From: Hippophae tibetana
Lineage: Eukaryota; Streptophyta; Magnoliopsida; Rosales; Elaeagnaceae
Assembly (NCBI GenBank): GCA_037013495.1
Contig: CM072808.1
Coordinates: 14,361,319 to 14,425,318 of the forward strand
Reading direction: 5' to 3'
Length of the DNA: 64,000 bases
This document shows positions 56,261-64,000 of this stretch, piece by piece. The stretch's first letter is position 1. Each line of letters opens with the position of its first letter. The position numbers were made by a program, and so were the translations under genes. The notes under the pieces were generated by a model that was not told where the DNA came from, did no database searches, and saw only the letters and a program-made list of their open reading frames with translations.

Positions 56261-57152
56261 AGAGATAGGATGAGAGAGTAAAGAAGGTATGGGAAGTTTT
56301 GGAGTGTTTAGTTTTGAGATTTTTTTGTGTTCGGTTTTGGACTGCAGAACACGCAGAAGCCATTTTTTTGGATTTTTTTGTGTTCTGCATGTACCAAATA
56401 TTTGTGTTTTAATTTTTCTTCTTCTTCATCTAATTTTTCTCTATCTGTTGTAATGTTTATTTTAAATTTATGAAGTAATTTAATTTTTCTAGGGTTGCAT
56501 TTGATCTAAATTTATGATGCTTTTATTTTAATTATTTTTGAACGTTTTATAAGACATTTGAGTTGTTTATTATATTTCGTGTTTAATGCTTTTGATTATT
56601 TATGAATTTTATCAAATGATCCGTGGCACAAAAATAAACTTGGAAGAGGCATTTTTATGTATATTGCTCATAAATATAATGACATGTATGATGAAGGATA
56701 GGAATATACCCTAATTGTATGTGTGGCCATTTGAGAACTTAGAATGTAATGAATCTTGGTGAATTTAATTCTCATAGGAATATAGTGAATTAATTTAACG
56801 AGGTGTGTTTGTACGGAGCTCGGAAGAGATGTACGAATAAAATTAGAAGTTTTCGGTTGACAAATTGAATGTACTAAAAAAATATAAATCAAAAGAAAAT
56901 AATATGATTTGAGTTGAATAATTTGGTGAAAAATTGCAATCCTAGATTTCTTTTATTTTGTTTTGAAACTCTTTTCTTAAATTTGTTACAATCAATGATT
57001 GTTTTGAATAAAATCAGAGAGAGATAATTTTAGTACTTAACAAACTATAGTAACAAATCTCCGTGGGAACGATAAGTTACGTATCAAATATTATTACTTG
57101 TGACCGTGTATGGTTGCATGTTTTTATGTCTTGCAAAACAGAAAACACCAAA

Positions 57153-58950
57153 CACAAGCTTAAGGATAGCAAAGAGATTGATGTAGGTAGATTGTGTCTA
57201 GTGTACCTTAAATGAAAGTATCATCATGGTGCAATGAAGTTCTTAATGGATTACTAACTCAACAGTTTGACATCACACACTTTAAGATCTTTTATGATAA
57301 TGGATGAAAAGAAGTGTTAGCATTAGGCTGACGACGTTAAGCTAAGCACTATGTGTGAAGCAATCCACTAAAAAAAATTTCTACTCCTTTCTACTTATTT
57401 TTTTTATTATATATATGTATGTGTTTACATTGAGGACAATGTAAGAATTAAACATGGGGGAGTTTTGACATGTCCTTGTCTTTATTTTCTTTTTCTTTGT
57501 TAGTTTAACATGTTTTAGGATTAGTATGCTCTGGGTAGCATACATTTTTATTTTATTTTTTATTAGTTATTTATTTGTTTCCTTAGGATAATTAGGATTC
57601 ATTGCCAGACTTGGAAAAAATCACATATTTTTTCTTTATTTTCTAACATCTGTGATAAAATTGGCTAAGCGATGATAGATGTTGGTAGGATCTTGACATT
57701 ATACCTAAGTGAAGGCAACTTTATGAAAATTTTGCTAAAATGTTCCGTGCACCATAGTTTAATTAGTGATAGGAACCTTTATATACTTGAACTCGTTAAT
57801 AATGTTAATGTTGTGAACCCCTTAGTACTTTGTAATCATTGATTTTAATGAATAAGAATAGAATGTTAGAATTTTTCTTTTAGCTTATTTAGGCAAATGC
57901 TAAATATATTTCTTGAAAAATGATTAAGAAAATAGAATTAACCTCTTTGGCTAATTGTTTCTACCCCTAATGTTGTTATACTTATAAAGGAAATCATGAA
58001 ATAAATTAAGCCTACATGAACCAATTATTTGTTCTCACTCCATACCCTTTGTAGCAAATACATTGGCTATGTCCTATAGTTCAAGAATAAGTAGAGTTGC
58101 ATAAAAAGATAATGGACTACGTGAAAAAAATAAAATAAGATTTAAGAGTGTCAATTATGCTAGAATTGATTAAATGATCAACATATACAATAACCCCTGC
58201 TACAATATGTGCCTCATATATATTTTGAAAACAAATATGAATTTCAAGAATATTAAAATAAAATAAAATAAAGGGACATGTTAGAAAGAAATTCAAAAAA
58301 GGGATATGTATTGGAAAATATTAGTAAAAAGAAAAGAAAAGAAATCAATAATGATGTTTGGATCCAAAGCACTGAAATATGACCTAATTTTATTAACATA
58401 TTTGGTTTTAGGATAGTGTTATTTATACATTTCTTTCTCTTACTCTACGAACTCATAAACTTTTACTTTTACCTTTTTCCTTTTATTTGATTGAATCAAC
58501 AAGACCAACTTCATTACAGACAAATGAAAAACCTTTTGATTTTAGGGAATACTTTTAGTGAGTGAAAATATAATGTTAAGGAGATGCCTATAGTATCCAA
58601 TTAAAATCTAGAAATAGTAGTTATGCTTTATAGGGAGAAAGAAGATGGTAACTTGTTTAAGTTACATGGCATGACTATTTATAATTGATGTTATATTATA
58701 CACACACTTTGAGCATGGTTATTGAACAGTAGCTCGAGTGAAGAAATGATTAGAGGAAATATTTGTCATTTATTAGATTTAAGACCATAATCTTGTTAAG
58801 TCCTTGAGATGAATGTCAGATAAAAAATATTATCTTCTATGATTTAGCTTAAGGACTAGAAAACAATAGGTGTGAGAAAATTTCATAAGAGTTATTTGTT
58901 ACAATTTTTAGATGTTAGTTCATTTACCTCTATACATATAATACTCTTCT
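57153..58950 (+). other. Continuation of old Athila gag linker, then 3' UTR remnant
   Basis: 57,153-57,220 continues the reading frame interrupted at 55,151. Near 57,330 the sequence 'GGCTGACGACGTTAAGCTAA' and at 57,429 'ATTGAGGACAATGTAAG' followed by 'AACATGGGGGAG' mark the 3' UTR of a gypsy element, so the middle of that element is deleted. The rest is AT-rich and without coding sequence. Confidence 0.55.
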
Positions 58951-58952
58951 AG

Positions 58953-60290
58953 TGTTGGAATATTTTGTATTTTACATTTATTGGAAAAAATATAATTTTT
59001 GTCTTTCAAACTTTTTTGAGATTTTTCTAGAAATTTTATAGATTTTTTGAAATTTCTTGGAATAGTTGAGTTAACATAGGAAAGCCCAGCTAGTCAGTGT
59101 CCTCTGCTCATCTATGAGGCATATGTTAGCCATGCCACTATAACACATTGTGCTACATCATTTGTCGTAGCCCAGTCCATGCCTCACCCTTCCTAAATCA
59201 CCTTCAACACGTGTATGTCACTACCCATCTAGTACAAGTGATATCATGCACTATACTACACCACCCCTTTATGCATGTGAATTTTTGTTTTGAACACATT
59301 TTGACTATATTGGCATAGTGGATTTGCATCCATTTTTCATCATCCAAAGATTTTGATTTAATATATGCCAAAAACCTTATCTTTTCCATTTAAATATACA
59401 AATACAATCTATTAAATCAATACTGAACCAAAAATACACAACAATTTGAGAGAAAAATGAGAAACAATCCATCTTTATGCTATTCTTGAAGATTCTTGAA
59501 AGAAGATTGAATCAGAAGTTGAGGATTTATAGGTTTTCTTTCGTTCACTCCAATAGTTTATCAAAAATTGAATTCTTTTCTCTACTTCACCTCTATTTAT
59601 GATGGAATATATAGTTTAATTATTGAACTTCATGAATTCCATGGCCAGCTAAATATTTAATGTGATTGCATGCAATTTTCAAGCTCTAAACTATAATGTA
59701 TTTAATTTAAATCATGAATTGTTTTAGTTTTGATTCTTGAAATCTTGATGTATTCAATTCTATACTTAAATGTCAAAACCTTATATGTTATAAATTAGGG
59801 TGACCAACTAGTTTATTACATGTATACTTCTATTGCTAAATCATGAATTTGGTTCAAATTACTAATTCGTGTGATTGAACTGAAAATTTGTGATTTTTAA
59901 TGACAATTAAGATTGAATACTTGAATTAAAGATTATCAAAAGATTTATTATTTTCCTAATTTAGTTATTACCTTCTTAGATCATAATGTAATGAATGAAT
60001 TAAATCTAGTATACATAATTCTAGGTTGTTCAGGATTTAAGTTAGTTGACAATTAAACTATTAATCAATTGTACTGAAAGAAAAGTTAGAAAGTCCTAAG
60101 TAGTATAGGATTTCTAATCTAAAGTTACAGATTCATGATGGTTTTTAAATTAGGAATTTTCCTTAATACTTAAGAAAATAATTTGGATTCATGATATGTT
60201 TAATTAAATAAGTAAAGAAGCCTAGAGAATAGGGTGGATTCATGATGTAGTAAATTTTTTTGTAGTATAGAATTTGGTCGATCATGTCAA
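58953..60290 (+). repeat. LTR family C, plus strand
   Basis: Homologous to the minus-strand copy at 18,050-19,530 over most of its length. The start TGTTGGAATATT at 58,953 and the end are approximate. No target duplication was identified. Confidence 0.55.
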
Positions 60291-61244
60291 ATCATTTGAT
60301 AAATGGGTTGTGTTGGATCAGCCATAAATAAACATGTTCTTATCTTGTTAGATTATTTTGGAATCAAGTTATTCTTATGCCAAATTATCTTGTCACCACC
60401 ACAAAAATTAGTTAATATAAATATTTACTGGTTGTTTAGATAACCAAGCAAGGGTAATGTAATTAATGAAAAATGGTTGAGATCAATATCCTCTATGTAG
60501 TGCCTCCTTTATTCTACATATATATAGATAATGTGGTACACATTTTACTACATCATTGATCATACATATGAATCAAGCTTACAGGTGGCTACTCATCATC
60601 GAACTATATCAATTCATGTTGTGTATTGACCTATGATGGTGGCTACCAGGGTAATATCCAAATATTGTGCCCCTACTATTTTAGTTTAATTACACCATTA
60701 AAGTGAAATGGTATAATGATCTAATGTTTGAGCTCAAAGATTATCAACACCCACAAGTTGTATCTTTACCCTACATAAGATGCACGATTCCAATCATGAC
60801 AACATGTTAAAGTGGAGAATCATTTCTACAATTTTCATAATGTGTAGATCGGTCCTGAAATGGAATTACTAGGAAGGCCATATCAGAGTGATGTATGCAA
60901 CATCTCATTGCCACTGACCATTGTTACTTATAACCCTATTTCATGGGGCAACATTTCATCTTCTTAAATGTGCTATACAGACTAGAAAAATCCTCATCTT
61001 ACATGGTTTTCCTTTCATAAAATTGTGATATATATTGGCCTTAGGTTTCCAATACCACCATTGATCAGGTGGTTATTTGAAGCTGCTAGTTTAGCTCTAC
61101 AAATGGAAGTTCCTACTATACCTTTCTTTAATAAAACCTCGTAACTAATTATTTCACATATGGGCATTATATATTGGTGTTGGCACATTACGATTAAACC
61201 TAATATGATTTCACACTTGGGCAAGCAACATTGATGTTTCCACA
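60291..61244. other. Unassigned sequence
   Basis: No gene, LTR or TIR recognised. The short open frame 61,015-61,245 (minus) contains internal near-repeats ('CCLPKCEIILGLIVMCQHQY' / 'IMPICEIISYEV') but resembles nothing known to me. Confidence 0.45.
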
Positions 61245-62528
61245 TGTTGAAAATTCATTTAATTATAAATTTAAATATCCAATCAACAAAAGAATGGTAA
61301 ATTAAAATTCTATAAGCAACCAAATAACCAATCAGGTGTACGTAAAGCAATGCAGAAATAAAACTATCAACATACAAGATTTTTAGGTAGAAACAACCTA
61401 GGCTACACTAATAACCTAAGAGGAAAACCACGAGTCCACTAAAGCACATAACTATGCATTATGATAAATAAGCATCCTGTTACAAGGCTAGGACTCAAAC
61501 TAACCACCCAGGTAATGCTCCAAAGTAACCTACTTACAAGCCACTACTTGCGAGTTAATCGAACATGCACCACTATCACCTAAAAAGTTAGCACATAAAT
61601 ACAAGTGCAAGTATGTTTCCTAGAGTGGATTCAATAATTAAAAACCATAACTAGTTAATTTTAACAATATATCAGATAAATAAAAAATAACTAACAACTC
61701 CAAAAAAATCAATTTAAGGACAAGTTCAATAAAGATAGCTTATTTAAATATTGACAATCAAACCAAATAATTATGATATAAAACACAATTATTTCATCTA
61801 ATAATTCAAGAATGAAAATATAGGAGAAGCTATGAGAACATATAACCAAAATATCATAAACCAAATAGGCTTATTAATCAATTAAACATAACCAGCAATG
61901 TTTCATAGATTAAATAAATAAATAAGCCTACAAAATTATGATCTTATATTTATGAAACAAGAGAAAGGATAAATGATGAAGAGAATAAGTATAATAGATC
62001 TTGTGTGGTTAATCTCAAATGTGTGCCTAGGTTTGTATTTGAAGAATATTTTGAAGCACATTAGGTTAAAGTGAATTTACCATACTATTCATAAAATCAG
62101 TTAAAATGTTTTAATAAATAAGGGCAATACAATAAAAATATAATCCAATTATTATTAAAAATACATTTTAAAAAACTGAAAGTTGGTTGCTTGATTGATC
62201 TATTCAATTGCTCAATCGATCGAACATCCACTCAATTGATCTAGACTATAGTTAACCAATATTTAAAAACAAGGGGATCGATCGAGTATATCCCTCGATT
62301 GATCTAGTCATATCTTAAAATCAACCAAGTGGGTCAAATTCATATTTTTCCTATTATGTCTAATATGCAATCTAACGTGCACATGAATATAAATATACTT
62401 GATATGTCATTGATAAGGCGTGATAGTTTCTAAGCCTTGAAATATTCTTCTAAGACATACTAAGAAACTAAGATTACAATTGAAATTTTTGTTTCACAAA
62501 TATGACCAATACTAAAATAAACCTAACA
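61245..62528 (-). repeat. Copia-like LTR, minus strand
   Basis: On the minus strand it starts TGTTAGGTTTATTTT at 62,528, directly after a purine-rich tract, and probably ends ...TTTTCAACA at 61,245. TGTT...AACA ends and the 'GACAAAGGGAGGAT|TGTTAGG' junction are typical of plant copia elements. It contains a TCGATCGA cluster (62,195-62,310). The left border is inferred from the terminal sequence only. Confidence 0.5.
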
Positions 62529-64000
62529 ATCCTCCCTTTGTCATAATCGTGTCACAAAAAATCTCTCTCTCTCTCTCTCATTACATAACACTCATTGAAG
62601 AATTAAATTTTATCTAGTGATGGTATCATATGATCTGGTGATACCATCTTCAATTGATTCTAGAAAGCTCATGTGAACACTGAAAAACAAAAACATACCC
62701 AACCAAACAACTTATCTCAAAAGACTCATTTATTTGTTGAGTGTAATGTAAGAATATAAAGAAAATAATATTTCTTGCCCTTTTTTTCATACGAATAAAT
62801 AATATAATCATGAAGCAATGACAATAGGTTAAGTAAGTAAGCAGTGTATTTAATGACTAATAAAAGGAGTACACATTCGTAAAAGCTCAAAACAGAAAGC
62901 TAAAAATAATATGTTTCTCAAAAATGAATAAACTCTCCATAAATTCTATGACTCCTTTATAAAAATTAGAATAAATTAACTTAAAATGGCTACAACAGTA
63001 GGCAAATGATGAAATTAATTTTGTTCAATGTGTGACAATCCATTGATAAGATAATCATATGTAGACAAGACACACAAGCATATGAACATATATTGTGATA
63101 TATCAACAATTTATTCATTTATGATCAGTTATGAAAGATTCAAAAGGAGTATAAAATATCATAATAACATTTGCAATTGAATTCATACTTGCACAAAATA
63201 AAATTTAATTACCAAGAGAGAAATTTAAACTATTTTTTTTGTATTTCCCACTTGTATTAATATGTTTTTTGGTGAGGAATTGGTTATTTATTTTCTTTTT
63301 GTATAACCAACTGTGAGTCATTCTTTTTGTGCATGCAAAAGCTTTTATATTTTTATTTTTCCTTTAATATCATTGTCATTATTTTTTTTAAGGAAATATG
63401 CATAATCCAATATACTTAGTATGATGACTTTCACACTAGTTATGAGGTAGCCATCTTTCCTTACTGTGGTAGTTTTCATATATCATAGTAGGTGGTCCTC
63501 TTAAAACTAAATGTCTCTCTATAACAGCATTTTACACCATGAAATACAAAGTCAACCATAATTTTGAAAGCCAACATTATTTAATGTCCCTAAAATCTTA
63601 CATAATTAACTATAGACTCCTAGCTTGACACAGTTATGTGTCCAATGAGTGTGTGAGTAGATTCATGTAAATGCACAAGTCAAAATAGCCATTTGTATTT
63701 ATGGCCAATCAAAATAAATATGAATGGAGTATGTAATGATCATGTCAATGTTAAAGCATTTATACTTCCCTCTTTTAAATTTTTTTTTTTGTCTTTTTTT
63801 AAGCTAAAGAAACATCAACAAAAATAAAAACAAGCAATCAAACTAAAGATGTTCACATAGGGTCAATTAAGCATATAAATAAAAGCATCTAGGTGAAACT
63901 ATAAAGAACAATAGTGAGATGATTGAAAAGAGACAATCTTTCCCAACCCAAACTTTCTTGAATTTTGGTTTCTTTATATCTTTTGGTTGGAAATTAGCTA
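62529..64000 (-). mobile_element. 3' internal region of the copia-like element (runs off the right edge)
   Basis: Begins with the PPT (minus strand 'GACAAAGGGAGGAT', 62,542-62,529). No pol sequence is recognisable in 62,543-64,000, so either a long 3' UTR or decayed sequence follows. Confidence 0.4.
62562..62579. repeat. (CT)9 microsatellite
   Basis: A perfect CT dinucleotide run beside the PPT of the copia-like element. Confidence 0.85.

Larger units (their letters stand above)
55152..57147 (+). repeat. Solo LTR, family B (1,996 bp), with target duplication
   Basis: TGATAACTCTAT...GAAAACA, flanked on both sides by CCAAA (55,147-55,151 and 57,148-57,152). U3 has an AT-rich first part and a GC-richer block (55,540-56,130) with seven CACGTG hexamers, then TATAAATA at 56,253 and a downstream 'ACTGCAGAACACGCAGAAG' segment. 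The open frames over the GC-rich block are spurious. No internal region is attached. Confidence 0.92.

Noticed and set aside
1..64000. tRNA, rRNA or organelle-derived insertions
   Set aside because: The only tRNA-like signals are primer binding sites next to LTRs; no cloverleaf, rRNA or organellar gene sequence was recognised.

Overview
This window is nuclear DNA of a flowering plant; the species cannot be told from the sequence. It is strongly AT-rich and holds no host gene that I can recognise. Almost everything assignable is transposable-element sequence, nested several layers deep, which is what pericentromeric or other repeat-rich plant heterochromatin looks like. The elements are Ty3/gypsy retrotransposons of Athila type (tRNA-Asp-like primer sites reading TGGCGCCGTTG, Athila-style gag and protease, PPTs near 'AAGTTTGGGGGTGT'), one nearly complete Tat-lineage element, copia remnants, three CACTA DNA transposons of one family (termini CACTACTACAA, 3-bp target duplications) and one hAT-type MITE.

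Layout. 1-3,015: an Athila-type element on the minus strand, leaving the window on the left, with its 5' LTR at about 1,466-3,015. 3,016-13,290: a plus-strand Athila derivative (protease, integrase tail, 3' UTR, LTR from 5,085); its LTR is split by CACTA-1 (6,167-13,047). CACTA-1 has lost the core of its TNP2 transposase but keeps an eight-exon, frame-consistent Transposase_24/Ulp1-protease gene. 13,300-19,530: fragments of minus-strand Athila pol and LTRs of three families (A, B, C). 19,530-24,010: weakly recognisable sequence with a copia gag remnant. 24,014-30,265: CACTA-2 (minus), invaded by a palindromic, half-inverted retrotransposon copy (25,207-29,532) flanked by an exact 175-bp host duplication. 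30,491-39,542: a Tat element with gag, zinc knuckle, protease, RT, RNase H and integrase in order, then 3' tandem repeats and an antisense coiled-coil reading frame. 41,424-45,893: CACTA-3, which contains a solo LTR (family D). 46,260-53,411: a second plus-strand Athila derivative. 53,412-60,290: 3' UTR remnants, a hAT MITE, a solo LTR of family B inside an old gag, and a family C LTR. 61,245-64,000: the LTR and 3' internal end of a minus-strand copia-like element.

How the parts relate. The CACTA elements share TIRs, GTCGGTT/AACCGAC subterminal repeats and pieces of the same Ulp1 gene, so CACTA-2 and CACTA-3 look like deletion derivatives of a CACTA-1-like parent. None of the three has a complete transposase, so movement would have needed a helper elsewhere. 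The two plus-strand Athila copies share the same loss of RT, RNase H and integrase core, which suggests a non-autonomous subfamily that spread after the deletion. Target duplications give a relative order of insertion: Athila LTR, then CACTA-1; CACTA-2, then the palindromic retroelement; CACTA-3, then solo LTR D; old gag, then solo LTR B.
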